Origin: Lanius collurio
Lineage: Eukaryota; Chordata; Aves; Passeriformes; Laniidae
DNA: 64,000 bases
Assembly: GCA_020086605.1 (NCBI GenBank)
Contig: JACBWW010000015.1
Span: forward strand, 7,275,513 to 7,339,512
Direction of reading: 5' to 3'
Of the stretch, positions 11,821 to 26,176 are shown in pieces. The notes under the pieces are model-generated. The model was not told the origin of the DNA. It made no database searches and worked only from the letters and a program-made list of their open reading frames with translations. Position numbers and translations under genes: made by a program. Each line of letters starts with the position of its first letter. Within the stretch, counting starts at the first letter, position 1.

Positions 11821-14370
11821 AAAAATAGGTTGAGGCCTGAATGCCAGCAGAGATATGCTTTGGTATCCCGAAGAATCCTGGCACCGATAGCATAACAACA
11901 ATAGTATGGCATGTTTTTGAATCTTTATGTACATGTTACGCAAATGAATTATTATTTCAATAATGCAACTTTCCCTGGGATTGTAATCATAGTCCTTTCT
12001 AAAGAAAGAATCCTACTGGCTTCAATCCCCATCTGAAAAATGAGGCCATGGGAAACTACTGCACCACCCAAAAGACATTCCATTACATTAATTCTTCTGA
12101 AGCATCATGAGTGAAAGTCGCAAGAAAGGGCTTTTATTCATTGTTATACTCTAGTTTACAGCAGATTGAGAATTTTCTGACTATCTAAAAACTTTTTAAC
12201 AATGGATATTGATTTTAATGAATCAAAACATATTAGCGAAATCTATCAACTTCACTGACATATCAGAAAAAAGTTTTCAAGAAGTTTATTTGAAATATGA
12301 TGATATCCTTTCTTTTGAATATTACATTAAATCATGAAATTGAAATATTTTAGTATGTCATACTAAATAGGAGTGCAATGTAGTCGTAACAATGCTATTT
12401 CTTGAAGTCTTCCAGTAACATCAAAACTAAGCACTTAAACCTCAAGAACAGGCTTTTTTCCAGTATATACTAAATACTCTGCATTAATAATTTTAGAAGT
12501 ATAATTTTGAATATCTTTCCAAAGATATTTCAGCTGCATGTTCCAACTTAGAAAAGAAAAAATCAAAATCACTGTACTTATTTCTGATGAAATAAACATT
12601 CCAAATTTTGACCAATCTCAACTGAAGTCATGCTCCAGTTCATGCTTCATCCCTTTTACAGAGCACTGTATTGCTCTGTGTGGAAAACTGAAGGCTTAAA
12701 ACACTGAACTCTAATGACTCTTAGATCAATAAAGCACTGTGACATGCTATATTCCCAGGTGAAAGGAAAATTGAGCTGGCAATTGACATCTCAGATCTGC
12801 CAGTTCCTTACATTCACAGAGACATTATTATTTAGTTTGGTTGAAAGCAAAATTCTAATATAACCAAAGGTCAGGGTTGAGTAATAAATTTGAAGCTAGA
12901 GTCAGTTTATCATAATACTGTCATGTAAAAGTCACAATGTGTAAGTAAAGGTCAATTTTAGCAAGTCTTATTCAAGTATTTTTCCTGTGGGGTATGGTAA
13001 AAAAATTCTCTTATGTGTTATGTGATAAGTAAATACTGAATGGTATAACAATCACTAAATAACTTATACTAATTATCTAGTTCTAATCCTGTTGTGTATC
13101 AGATCTTTAGATTGTACTGCCATTCCAATCTATTATTTTAGTTTTTTGGCACATGCCCAAGTTCACCTTACCATACATTCTCCTCAACTGATAGCCAGAA
13201 AGATTGTTAGCTCATTTTACAGGTGTTTATGTGGACTTCCAAGGTTTCCTTGCTTTTTGTTTCACTGAAAGCATTGAAGGATTTTCATACTATTTAGGAA
13301 AATCTTCACCTAGTAAGCAAGCTGAAGAAACACTATGTGCCTTGCTATGATTCTTTTTTGTAAACTTTTAAATTGACGAAAAGGTACTGTTGTACCTTTC
13401 TGTCAGCAGAACCTAATGATCTAAAAGCAGCACTCTAGTCAAGCAGCTGAAAATATAAAAGCATTCACAATGCCATTTCTCCTAAGGACAGCACATTTCA
13501 GCTGGAAAACTCTTCTGTGAATCAAGAATTGCTATCCAATCCTACGGTCTTGCAAAAATAACATAAATGTGGGAGCTGTTTTACACTGAAAAATAGTGTG
13601 TGTGCTACTGTTGAATATTGCATCTTGACATGGACTAAAAATATGATCCCATAACAAGCAGTAATACAATGCAGCCTCATGCTCTGTAATAGAATGCAAT
13701 TGAATCCTTGTAGTGGATAGGTCAAGAAATATGCAAGACCTGTGAGTAATTAAACTACTAATGTAAGTATGGTTGGTTTAAAAAAAAGGGAAACAAGACC
13801 CTTCTAGGACAAAGAGTATAGTCAATATTCATTCTGGACTTATTACAAATTATATTTATTATCAGAGGTCCACTGAACTCTTCCCTGCTGTAGATATTTG
13901 TATCATAATTGCCATTATCAAACATTTTATGATGGTTTGCCAAATATCATTACTATTCACCAGCTTTTTTCCTTCCCTCTTCCTATGCCTCACCAGAGAA
14001 TATACTATAGAGATGGTGGACATCAAGAAGTCAATGTATGAAGACTATGTCCACTCCAATCTGTTATTTCTGGAGCAGAGGAGGTTGTGCAAAATTTATT
14101 TATTTATTTTTAACATGGCACATTTTCTTAAACAGAAGAAATTTCCAGAACTCTTCCTTTTCGCTTTCACTAATCTAACAATACAAAATTTTTCTTCCTA
14201 ATCATATATAACTTTTACATTATCTGTAATTATTTAATTACTTAAATTGAGCTGCCGACTTCTACCAAGACTCCTAACTTTTTTGTGCAACATCCATTAG
14301 GGGTACTCATAAAAACAAGCAATAGTAAATACCATCTGCTGTCTTTGTTTCCCTCCCCATCTTGCCATCA
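11821..14370. other. Unique noncoding sequence
   Basis: About 2.5 kb of AT-rich sequence with no recognised gene or transposon. Open frames are short and lack motifs. Confidence 0.5.
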
Positions 14371-14575
14371 GGTATTTGTACACATGGATAAGCCTGAGCC
14401 TTTTTCCTCCAGGCTGAACAGTCCCAGCTCTCTCAGCATCTCCTTATACGAAAGGTGCTGCGAGACCTTAATCATCTTCATGTGCTTTGCTAGACTGGCT
14501 TCATTTTGTCCTAGTGAGGAAACCTAGACAGAGCACTCCAGACATGTCTCACCAGCAGAGGGGAGAGGAATCATC
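14371..14575 (-). mobile_element. CR1 LINE fragment, internal
   Basis: Diverged reverse-complement CR1. Landmarks are GGTATTTGTACACATGGATA, CTCCAGGCTGAACAGTCCCA followed by GCTCTCTCAGC, a TTAATCATCTTCATG stretch, GAGCACTCCAGACATGTCTC and ACCAGCAGAGGGGAGAGGAA. Both ends are truncated, and the 3' terminus is absent. The divergence is higher than in the other CR1 copies here, so this one is probably older. Confidence 0.9.
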
Positions 14576-16796
14576 TGTGTTTTCAAGATCATTATTTTAT
14601 CCATAAAAACTAGGAAAACCTTTTTCAAAGGGAATTTTCTTTTTGATAGCTTTCCAATATCCTTATATTACTGCATAACATACTGTTTTGCACTTCTTGG
14701 CAATTTACTCAAGCACATTAATAAAGAACTCTTACTTAGAAAGAGGCTAGTTCCCCTTGAAATTTCTAGAACTAGCTAAGAATTTTGTCTTCATGTTTAT
14801 TAACCCCAAAATTCTTGTCCCTACAATTTACTAGATACTTTACCTCCCATATAATCTGTATTTTACTTACTACATCCTGGTTTTGCACAGGATGTTTTCC
14901 CCATTTTTTTTTCCTCACATACATGCACTACTCTGAAATATTTACATGAACTAAATATTTTTCACACTGTTAGAATTACTTTTCAATCATTAAAGTAGTC
15001 CCAGGAATGAATAGTAGTAAAAGAAAAAAGATTAACATAAGTTTTATAGCAAGTTGTTATAATCCATACTTCAACCATAACTCTTGGATGAAATATGTTA
15101 AACTTCTGCATACCATATCATATTTGTATTCCTTTACAATTCCTGGTTTCAGACATACTCAGGAAAAAATTTAGATGTAAACATAGTCTTAATGGGGAAA
15201 AATAAGACATTAATGGGGAAATAAAAGCCATCACACTAATCAAAGAAAATACAAATATGAAAAATAGTTACACTTGATGCTCTCTGATGTGTTTTTGGTT
15301 TGTATTTCTTATGGTTAAACAAGAAACAGCTATTTAGACAGCTCTAAATATTCTGTGCAGTAATCTCAGAATTTATGGGTACCTGCTGGTTACAGTTACA
15401 TAGTATTTTGACTATAAAGGCTTGGCTTTATCTTATTGCCATGCTAACCACTGCAGGCCCCATTACCTTTCAAGTACCTATCATAAATGCTGCCATTAGC
15501 CATAGCCTTCCTTATGTGATGCTGTTCCTAATTTTTCCAAATTCAACAATTATATCACTGTTCTTCATAGTTTCACCTGTCTTACCTGATGAAAAGGTGC
15601 CTTTGATTCTAGCTAAACCAAGCTAATTCTGGTCTTTCATTCTACTTTCTTTTATAACTAAATTGCTTTTGGTTCATGTTTGACAGAACTCAACTAGAAT
15701 GCCAAATTCTACATTTCTTCCAAGTGAAGGGCATTGAATCAGGTTAAATGTAGGAATACAAGCTTCCTAATTATGTATGTTACCACTCTGCAGAACCATT
15801 AATCTTTTAAAAATAACACACTTGTGCTGCAGAAGGCACTGAATGGGCTGTTGGCTCTCAACAGAAAACATGAGCAGTAACGTAAATGCCCAATCACTGT
15901 TGCAGGGGGAACTTTGGAATGATTTGGGCTTCCAGCTTTCTCATTTGTGAGCAAGACCCAGCTACTTCTGCTGAACAGCATGAAATTGAGCTGTCATTAC
16001 TTACTCATTGTATTTTATAGAGCTAGGAATCATTAGGAATCAAGAATGTGAGTAATGAAAATTTGAGGGTTTATTTGTATCAATTTTTTACTGTTAGGAC
16101 CCCTTTGCAATTCAGTATTATTCAAAATTGTTTAAAATTATTCAAGTATACTTTATTTTTATGAATACTTCTGTGTATGTCAATATCCCAAAGGTAACTT
16201 TCATCCTATTCCCCTCTCACAATGATCCACCTCTAAGGCAACCCTTAAAATCTAACTTATTTCTGATTCTCAACAAGCATTTTAAGACTATTCACCCTTT
16301 CCAAATGTCCTCTGCCTTCAGAAATCAATGACAGTCTTATGCTCTTTGAGATTAGCCCCTTAAAGGGTTGCTTTGGATGGCTGAAGGTCTTCTATATAAC
16401 TGTAAAGGATTTAGGATTTAGCAGTTGTTCTCCATTTTAGCTTCAGATAATCATTATTTAGTCACCTATGGGCACTATTACCCGGGAAAACCAAATTTCT
16501 TAAATTCAGCAACGTGGTTCTAGAAGTGTTAAGTTGCCTAAAGCTGGATAAACATTACATAAAAAAAAAAAAAAATAGTAAGGTAATAAAATATGACATA
16601 ATGTAGACCTGTAGATACATATCTTAATTGTCAAAAGGGATAAACCTGGCCATACTGTGCACTAGTTAACACTGCCTTAAGAAAGAGTAGCTGAAGTTAT
16701 TAAACTAATTTTTTAAAAAATATATTGGGAGATACACAAAAGTAGAATTGGAGTGTAATTTAGTCTAGCATTCAAGGATGTTATTTTTAAGAATAG
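14576..16796. other. Unique noncoding sequence
   Basis: About 2.2 kb, AT-rich. It contains a run of 15 A at 16561-16575. I see no gene-like sequence or poly(A) signal that would mark a retrocopy. Confidence 0.5.
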
Positions 16797-17151
16797 GAGA
16801 CAAGGAGGGATGAAATATCTCCAATATGAAGGCAAGTTGACAGAATTGGGGTTGTTCAGCCTTCAGAAGGGAGCTGACATGGGCAGATACTGATAGGACA
16901 AAGAGCATTTGCCTTAAACTGAAAGAGGGTAGGTTTAGATTAGATATTAGGAAGAAATTATTTACTGTGAGGTGGTGAGGTTCTAGAACCACTTGACCAG
17001 AGAAGTGGATGCCCCATCCCTGGAAGTATTGAAGACCAGGTTGGATGAGGCTTTCAGCAACCTGGCCTAGTGGAAGGTGTCCCTGTCCATGCTGGGGGCA
17101 TTGGGACAAGATGATCTTTAAGGTCCCTGCCAGTCCAAATCATTCTATGAA
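16797..17151 (+). mobile_element. CR1 LINE, 3' fragment with internal deletion
   Basis: Plus-strand CR1 3' region: GAATTGGGGTTGTTCAGCCT, TAAACTGAAAGAGGGTAGGT, GATATTAGGAAGAAATTATT, GGATGCCCCATCCCTGGAAG, and GATGATCTTTAAGGTCCCTG running to the CATTCTATGA end. Next to the split copy at 10804-11820 it lacks part of the segment between CAGCCT and the GATAGGAC motif (around 16860-16895), a deletion. Confidence 0.93.
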
Positions 17152-19015
17152 AAGATGACTCACACAGTAACTTTGAAAATGAATTAAATTGTGTCATCAT
17201 TTTAATTTTAATGTAACAAGGTAAAAACAAATCCAAAACAGAGTACCATACCAACTATTAGAAAGAAAATTAACTCTCTCCTGGATCATACCAGGACACA
17301 CATGGTTTTGACACCAGTGCCCCAAGACCCTCACAATTGTAGTATTTATAATGTGATGGGACATTTCCTTCTCTTCCACAGACCACCAGGACAAATGGTA
17401 GGTCTTTCTGAGGAGTGTGGAATCACCTACTGCCTTCATGCTACTTATTCTGGTATCAAGGTTTGAGTGGTAATGCGCTGTATTTTTAAATTCAGAAGGC
17501 TAAGTGGATTTTATGGTACTAAATTTAATGCTCTGGGTCTCTAGTTCCACTAGCACTGCAAGATAAAACATAATTTTCAGAACTTGAAATTTGGGATTCA
17601 TTTTAGGTACAATCATTTAGTTCTATTTGTAGAAAAATACTATGATTACCTATAAAGCCCAACATATTTGCATATTTTCCCCTTCACTCTTAAAAGAATG
17701 TAGTGAATTAATTGTACAGCCTTACCTAAAAGTAAGTTTTTCATTGAAGCCTGTGAATGGGCATAGTAAGAGAGCAAATCAAGACCCAAAAAAATTACTT
17801 AACTGTATTTAGGGAGTTCATAACATAAACATTTTTTTTCCAAACTAACCCTGAAAATACAAGCTAATTCTTAATGCACATATTTGGCAAGTACTGCATG
17901 ACTGTTCTGGCAGGCTTACAGAACACTTACAAATGAAGAGGAAGGTGGGTCTGGAAAGAAAGCTCATTAATTAGCATTTTTAGTATCTCAGATGCAAAGG
18001 ACAGCACAGACTTGTAAAAAGCATTACTACAGTAACCCTAGTGCCAAATGAGATGTGGAAGAAAAAGGGAGAACCCAGAAGATTCCTTCCACACAAACAT
18101 TGTTAAGGGAATAAGTAGATGACAGTACACAAAAATCAAGTCGATCTACTTTGTCTTATAAATGTCCACTTCACTCATTAAACACAAAATTTTAGGAGTT
18201 ATGTATGTTAAAAACCAGGTTACAGCATAGAAATTGCCCTAAGCCCTGCTCCAGGCACCTACATGAGTAACCAGGCTGACTTATGGATCTTACCACCCTT
18301 TACAAACCCAGTACTGGAACCCCTCCAGGGTTTAAGATTTTCTGCATGACTTTGATCATTTGATGTTGCTGCAAAGACAAAAGAAATATACAGTGGCAAG
18401 CATGGGCTAGTTGTAACTCTGCCTGGCTTCTACAAGCAGGAGTGCTTTTTTTGGCTCCTGCACACAAATTTTCCCCTACAGCATCATAAACACAATTTGG
18501 TATTCCAACAGCTTGGGCACAAGACAAAATTGGGAGTAAAACACAGTTCTGTACAGACTTCACACTGGTATGAGAGTTTGATCTTGTGGAGGTGACTTGA
18601 TTTTTCCCATAATTTATTAGGTAAATTAATTTTTGTTCTTGTAAGAACTCCCTCATTGTTTCCAATAACAAAAATTAAATATTCCTGGATATGAGTAACT
18701 GACACTGAATATGATCCAGGCCCTTTCAAGGCATAAAAATATTTTACAGATATACACTACTTAAACCCTTGTTGAATGTAGCACACCCCCAATGTAAACA
18801 TTAAAACTAAAGACTTAATACCTCTCTTAAAACAATGTATCAGAAAAGGTAGTAGAGTAGCTACTGTTGAATTTTTGCTCTCAATATGTAAAAGATGAAT
18901 TTTCACATTATGAAAACTCAGTGTAACTGCTTCAGAATGTCTATATTGTGACCATAAATTTGCAACTGTAATGCTGCTCCAAGAGTTTATCTATGATGTT
19001 ATACAGAAATAGAAC

Positions 19016-19108
19016 ACTATATAGACACTGGGTGTTATTCCCACTATGAATTTCTATATTTATAACTAATAATGTGTTATGCACACCTACTGCCAGTGTC
19101 TATACAGT
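19016..19108. repeat. 93-bp imperfect inverted repeat (hairpin)
   Basis: TATAGACACTGG at 19020-19031 is the exact reverse complement of CCAGTGTCTATA at 19093-19104. The stem extends outward past one mismatch (ACT at 19016-19018 with AGT at 19106-19108) and inward past a bulge (GTGT at 19032-19035 with ACAC at 19083-19086). It is the size of a small hairpin precursor or a tiny transposon remnant. Nothing in the sequence decides between these and chance. Confidence 0.7.
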
Positions 19109-22085
19109 AGATATACTCTCGTAGAGATAAATATTATGAATAAAAATGGTCTCATACCTACTTGAAAGCTTCTACTCTGTCCTAAATACCTACTACATAG
19201 CGTCAGACTATGAGACAGCAATGAGAAATTAGATAATAATGGTAAGATGAAAATGAAAAATAGCAAAATACAGTACTAGAAGTCCTTTTGGTGTTTTATC
19301 AGTACAATTACTGAAATTGTGAATATTTTTTAAAAGACTGTACAACATGAAAAAAGATGCTAAATACATGAACAGAAAATAACTAAATATTATTTGGAAT
19401 ATCTTCATGACGTATAACTTATAAGCCTTCTTTCTAGCAATTGAACACTTTCATAGATCTTGAAATTATGGCATTAAAATGCATTCAAAAATGACCTCCA
19501 GCATTCTTCACATTATTACATATGCAGAGGTCAATACATTCATAATAAGAGAAGTGGAAATCTGCTCAGATCTGATGAATGACTGTAGTCTTCCACACAA
19601 AATCCAAGAAAAGAGTTGCATGTGAACAAGAGATAAAGAAACAAGCTTAGTGGCTTCATTATGGAGGACACAGCTTTGGTTCTGCTGAAGCAGCAAGAAT
19701 CATCGAAAACAGATGTTAAGTACCAGAAAACTTCCATGTTGAAATACTGGATACCAGAACAAAGACATCCTGCAGTCTCTACCTGATGTCACAGAGAAAA
19801 TATACAAACACTTCTAACATTTCACCACTTGTAATCACTAACACTAGGAAGGAAGACATCTGAATCAGGACTTGGCTGGGTTTTCCAGCAGTTCAAGTAA
19901 AAAATTCCAATCATCAAGCATCAAATTTTCTCAAATTACATCTTGCCTTCTAAAGAAGTTTTTGATCTTAACATTTCTCACCAGAGGACCATGCATGATC
20001 CCAATGTTGTACCAGATCTGTTGTGACAGACATCACAGAACTCTCCCTCTGGGGAGGTACTTGGGCATTCCCATGTAAACCTGAACCTATATTAACCATT
20101 GAACTCTATATTTTTTGGGCTTCTCCCACCTCTGAAGGTTCAGGACAGTGATCAGCACTTTGATGAACATACATCAATATTTCAACAATCAAGTCTCATC
20201 ACAGGATCTTGAAGTGGTGATATTTCTCTAGTCTTAAGCTTTCTTTCTCTTTCTTTCTTATACATTTTCTTAAGTGCTATTTTTAGGCTTTCATATTGCT
20301 GTACTTCTATAGATAATAACCAACACGGCTACATACGTTGTTTCCATTGCAACCAAATTGTTCTAAAATAAATATATATATTTATAAACACTGATCATTC
20401 GGTGTTTTTTCACTCTAATCTGCCCCAGGGAATCTATTAACAAGACTTGAGCTACCCATGCCTTCAGGGGCAGGTTGTAAGAGGGGGAAACACATGCAGT
20501 TCTCCACTTCTCTCACCTCTGAGGACAGTCTTCAAAACAACTGGCCCTCAGGCAGGGCACACCTGTAGGGAAAAGATGAGCCTAGCAACAGATTTCAGAA
20601 ATGCAATCAGATTGGATGAAATTAAAATATCTACTTTGTGTTGTCAACCTCATGATCCAATTTTCTTTTTAACAAACACTAGAATTCTGATGGAGTTTAT
20701 ATATAAATTATTTAAAATACCTTGCTTAAAAATAGCATCTCTTTGAAAACTTCAGTTCTATTGTTTCAGATGGGGTTTTTTATGTTTTTGTTTGTTTTTA
20801 AAAAACACAGCTTGCTCTACAGAACCTAAATTTTAACTGCTTTGATTTATTTGCCAAGGTTCTCTTTAAAACACAGTCTTCTACCCTTGGAGACCTGGTG
20901 TGAGAGCTGGGAACAGGCTTCTCATTATACAGAAGAAGCAAGACAAAATTTAACAAAGGGAAAAGGTGGAAACTGCAATGGGAGAAGTAAACAGAAGCTG
21001 GTAGAAAAATATAATATACTTACAATACATTATTTTTAATTTATAGGTTCTGAAACGAAATTTAGACTTTTCTCTCAGAACCTATAGGAGATTCACAAGA
21101 ATAGGTAATTTGTTAATATTTATAAATTACATATAATATAAAGTAATATATATTCTATTTTTATACCAATTAAATGAATATATTACTATTTTACGATAGT
21201 GTTGGTTTGTTTTTTAAATTGGAGATATTTTTAAACACTTTTTTTTGATCCTTAGATTCTTGCATATATAAAAAGAAATTATCATCTTTTAAGTAACAGT
21301 TATCACTCTCATAAAGGTGAGAAGAGAAACATGTGAGAAGCAAAAATAAGCTTTTAAAAATATCTTTACATTTTCTGTTTTTCATAAGCCAACAAATCAA
21401 GGGAGTAGAAAGATAAGTTTGTAGGGATATAGTAAAGACCTCACAATGTAAGTATGTAAAACTAAATTCAATTCTTAGGAGAAACTTTTTGTTTTTTTCC
21501 TAAATAGAAATCTAACGATTTTTTTTCAAAATTTTTCTTTGCATATACTGTCCTATAAAATTGCAAAATACATTCCAGAAAATGTTTTAAATAATTTTAA
21601 TTTTGGAGGTCTAGATACTTATGAAAATACCTTGCATACAAAAAAAAAAAATACTGTGCTTCATAATAAAAGATTATTACTACAGTGACAGTTCAAGTTG
21701 TTATGGTAACAGGGTCTGTGAAAGGGGTAAATGAGCTTACAAAATATTTAGTTATTTTTCTCTGTAGAATTTCTTATATTCAGTTTTCCCATCACAATTT
21801 TTTTGAACTTATTCTGAGGATGAAGTATGAAACAAAAGAACCCTAAAGAGATGGAGTTATCATTAATGTTCTGAAATATAAACACCTATTTTTGTTCACA
21901 CACTTTATATGTTGACAGATGTGTAAAAATTGCATACTCTGAAAGAAAAGGGAGAACAAGCTCAGTAAGATATCCTATTAGCCAGATTCCCATTTCATTC
22001 AAATTTTTAAATTTACCAAAAATAAAACAGAAAAAGATCAGTCACAGTCAGGCAGTCACAATAGTACTTTGACTAACAGCTGTTT

Positions 22086-22330
22086 TTAGGGCTCATCGGA
22101 ATTAGCAACTTGGTTGATATTGTCCTGCAAGTTGATAGCAGTGTTGGGCACACACAGGAGACAATGCCTGGGGCAAAGGGTGCCCAGTGCAGTCACTCTG
22201 CCACAGACTGGCCGCCTGTGTTTGCCCACCCCACGCCTGGGTGGAACCACCCCCGTAGGGACAGCCAGGACGGTGTGGGAGCAGGCGCTGGCAGGATGGG
22301 AGAGAGAAGTCACGGGTGAGAGGTTCCGAG
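22086..22330. other. GC-rich unclassified block
   Basis: A sharp, isolated GC-rich segment in AT-rich surroundings, with several CpGs. Open frames on both strands (up to 94 codons) follow from its composition. It may be a relic of an endogenous element or a regulatory island, but I cannot name a family. Confidence 0.4.
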
Positions 22331-23485
22331 CAGTCTAAGTGGTCCTTTGTCACTGTTTCAACAAAAAGAGAGCAGCTGGAAAACAAGACATTGAGGTTTT
22401 TTGATTCACTGACTGCTTTGTGTCCCTAATCTGATCTTTTGTGTTGCTGACCAATGTGAAACCTGCCTTATTAATGTTGAATATGTAGTGCTCTGCCAGA
22501 AAGAGCGACTTGTTGGTTCTCAGCAATGGTTCAATTGACTTTTTGAGCTTCCCAGGAAATAATTTCCATGCTGAGAGTCAATCTGCCAGACACCAAGTGG
22601 AAATAAATCAAACTTATGATCCTGAAGCAATAAAAGTTCCTGTGACTGTCCAAAAATGCATGAGAAAAGAGAAATGATAGAAATATTCTGGTTTACGCAC
22701 TGCAGATTTTCTATTGATGGGCAGATATTTTGACCTAAGCTCATAACTTATTCTGACTAACATTATGGTTTAACCCATCTGGGGCACTTTCAGAGTGGGG
22801 AATTCAGTCAAAACACGGGAGAGTGAGAGAATATTTTGGTGAAGATATGTATTAAATATTCCCTCTATTATTTTATTATTCTATAGATTTTTAAAAAATA
22901 CTTTTCTAATTTAGTTTCTAATTCAAATTTTGAGAAAAAGGTTTTGAAAAACAAGGAATCACTTCCAATTATTGGGCAATTTGTGAGGTCTATGATATTT
23001 TTATACAGTTAATTTATATTGGAAAAAACAGTCACTGCAAAAAACAGAGTTTTTGATTATTATGAGTCAAAAAACTGGGTCTGAGCTGTATTTGCAAATC
23101 TAGACAATGCTATAAATATATATTCTAGCACCTCATCTGAAGTTAAAGAAATTATATATTAAATGAACCATTATGAAAACCAGAAAATTTAGCTCTGTGA
23201 AGTAACTTCGTTTGGGACTAGAGAATACTTTGAGATGACAGAGATTATTAAATACTTCTCTGTAATTAGTGCAGTATTAGAAGTATCACCTAATAATGTC
23301 TCAAACTACTCCAGACACCTCCACTGGCAGATTGTTAGTAAACTGGAAAACCTCCTTTAAATTGGGGACTCTAGCAGAATTACAGACACCAAACATAATT
23401 TCTGGATGTACAAAGAGGGAATTCATTAGACTGATGGATCCAGTATTGATGCACCTACAATGGGTGTTTCCAGTAGAAAGTAACC

Positions 23486-23515
23486 TGAATTCCATCAGTT
23501 TGAATTCCATCAGTT
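23486..23515. repeat. 15-bp tandem duplication
   Basis: TGAATTCCATCAGTT occurs twice head to tail without mismatch (23486-23500 and 23501-23515). The likely origin is replication slippage. Confidence 0.9.
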
Positions 23516-26176
23516 TGAAACTAGTCATTTGAAACTAAAATTAAAACAACCCAACAAGTTGTTTTTTTAAAAAACAGGTAACCAATTTGTATGAACAAAG
23601 GACAAATAATAAAAAGACCCGAGCACAATATGTCTTTTCCATCTCTATTATTCACGATTCTATGCAGCTGCTATGTGAAGTGTCTGAAAAGTAAACTATT
23701 TAAACATTCAGAAGTACAATATTGGTTCTGTGTGTAAAACTCCTTTTATAGAAAAGTTTCATTATATAATCTCAGCTATTGTGTGTTTCATTGTACGTAG
23801 AAAAAAATTCTGCTGCTTAGAAAACCTGTAATAATTCTTCATAATTAATACTAAAAATAAGGAATTTTACTTTTCTGTTTGTAAAGTGTGTGCAGGTAGG
23901 AGTGTCTGCAGAGACAGAGGCTTTAAAGACCATTTATGGCTTTCTGTAAACAGAATGGTCTCAGAGTGACTGTTATTGCTGAATTAATTTTTAAAAAGTG
24001 TAATCTTTAGAGAGCAGTAGGTATATCCCTAATGCATGGAAAAATAAGTACATTTGGTTACAGATCAGAACAGGCAGTGGTTATAGATCTAACTTTTTCT
24101 GGTTTAATACCAGAATATTCCTGCAGATGAATTTGCTATAAACATAGACTTTAACAAAAAATTTCGGAGATGAAATAGTTTTCAACTGGCCCAGAACTAT
24201 ATGGCTAAAGCCTTTACAAAATTCTCTTCCTCAAGATGGCTGTATTGGTTATTCTTTTACTGGAGTGAAGCTGCTCCAGTGCAGAGGATGGTCTTAAGGC
24301 CATTCCTCATAATCCAAGGCTCATTTATCCCTGTGGAAAATATTTCAGTATCTTTTAGAGAGACTTAAAATTAGAAAGGTAGGTTTTGGGAGTATGATGC
24401 TGTGGGACAATATAAATTCTCTTGCAGGATACAAATGCATCAAGCATTTTTTGTAGGAAGAATTTTGGCAATATTAATTGGATTACCACTTTCTACAAAA
24501 GCAGAAACATAAAATTAAAGGCAGGAGTTTTCTTGGACACATTTTTTCTTTGCTTTCTTTTCTGTTATCTATTGACTAAATTCAATAAAAATTCTACCAA
24601 AAAATAGTCATATAGAACCAAATCATAAAATAGCAATTCAGGTACTAACATTATTTTTCTGTTAGCAAAAATAGTAAGTAACATCTCTTTTTTATTAACT
24701 ACTTTCTGAAAATGTTCTTCATATTGTATATTTTATTCTTCCATATGATAGGCCATTGTAATCTGTTCTGTAAATTGCATACTGCACTGAATAATGTTCA
24801 GTATATTTGAAAATCACAGTTATGATATTGATCTCCTCATAAAGCTATGTATATGTGTAAATAAAGCAAAACCCCCATCTTCATGAGAATCAAAATCTTT
24901 CTATGCAAAGAAGTTAGTTCTGAGTAAGATTATATTTAATTTTCTTCAGCTCCTGAGATAATCTGTGAAGTAGTCTGCTATGTGCTGTGCAGCTAAATAT
25001 TCAGGTTATTTAGGATCTCTATTATTCCTTTCCTGGTCTATTTTTATGTATACACAGAGTACTTTGTCTCCAAAGTGCAAATATATGCAGTGCTATTTTA
25101 CTGCTCTGAAACCACTGTTTATATATTCCAAGCTAGCTGGAACTTTTTAAAGGACCTTGGTTATCTTAAACATTTTGAGAATATTTTGAAAGCTTGAATA
25201 AATTGCCTAACCACCAGATGCCTAGGGCAGCTAGACACTGTATGAAGACTTAGTGAATTGAGTGACTCTTGAATTAGACATTTGCATGGATATTTTTAAT
25301 TAATCACCATATAAAATGTAATTAACATGCACCACTTATCATTTGAATAGCAAATGGCAATTTTTTTATTTTGTAAAATCTTCATTGAGCACAGAGTTCA
25401 GGAGAAAAGAGGGAATCCCAGAGGCTGATGTCAGGAATAATCAGGGGTGATTTAGTTGGCTGTTGCCCAGCATATAACATTTTATTTCACTCATTAGTCA
25501 GGATTTTTTTAACTTAGACATACATAACTGTCCATGCTTGTCATATCTACCCTTTGTTTTGGAACAGTAATGTTCTTGACAAAAAAAAAATAACTGTAAG
25601 ACTTTCAGAAAACTTCATCTTCAAGCGCTGTGTGGTTGGATGCTGACTGTAAAGGCAGCAGAAAGTACAGATGAAGGGTTCCTGCTGTCTTCAGTGAACA
25701 TTTGTTTGTGCCCATATGAATGAAAATTCCTGATGCTGCTTTAAAGTGGATGGAAGAATACACAAGAAGAGGTGTAAGGCAGGGAGCATTCCTAGATGAA
25801 CACTGGGAAGCCAATTTCCTCTTGTCTGGAGGCAGCCAGCCCTTAGCTAGGATTCAAAGGTACAGATCCCTCCCAACAAACAAGGGAGTCAATATCAAAA
25901 GCTGGTGCACACTCCCAGCATCTCCTGAGACAACAGCTCTCACTGCCATGGTGCCCAGAGCTGGTAAGGACCTTCAGAATCACACAGATGGACTTTCAAA
26001 AGCCACACAGAGAACATTATCTGTGCATGCTTGAACAAGCCCATCCCCTACAGATACAAGGGATGGTCGCCTGGCCTTGCAGCACACTGATTGTCTGGGT
26101 TCATTAACATCTGTTCCTGATGACATGTCTCAAAAAGGCACTTTGCATTTGTTCTGGAACTGGCAAAGTTTAAAAT

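Noticed and set aside
14549..14562. CTCF-like core (CCAGCAGAGGGGA)
   Set aside because: It is part of the ordinary CR1 consensus at this position and is imperfect for CTCF.
16561..16575. Poly(A) run as a retrocopy tail
   Set aside because: No polyadenylation signal, gene-like sequence or flanking duplication accompanies it. The same holds for 5790-5805 and the T run at 57886-57899.
18300..18671. Longest open frame in the window (minus strand, 123 codons)
   Set aside because: Length is within chance expectation for 64 kb of AT-rich sequence. There is no recognised domain, no clear splice context and no homologue that I know.
22086..22386. Idea that this GC-rich block encodes part of a retroviral envelope on the minus strand
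   Set aside because: The resemblance was vague, stops interrupt the relevant frame, and no diagnostic motif is present.
25692..25965. Possible plus-strand exon ending at AGCTG before GTAAGG
   Set aside because: The frame open at the donor does not run back to the acceptor-like CTGTCTTCAG without a stop. At most a noncoding exon, with no further evidence.
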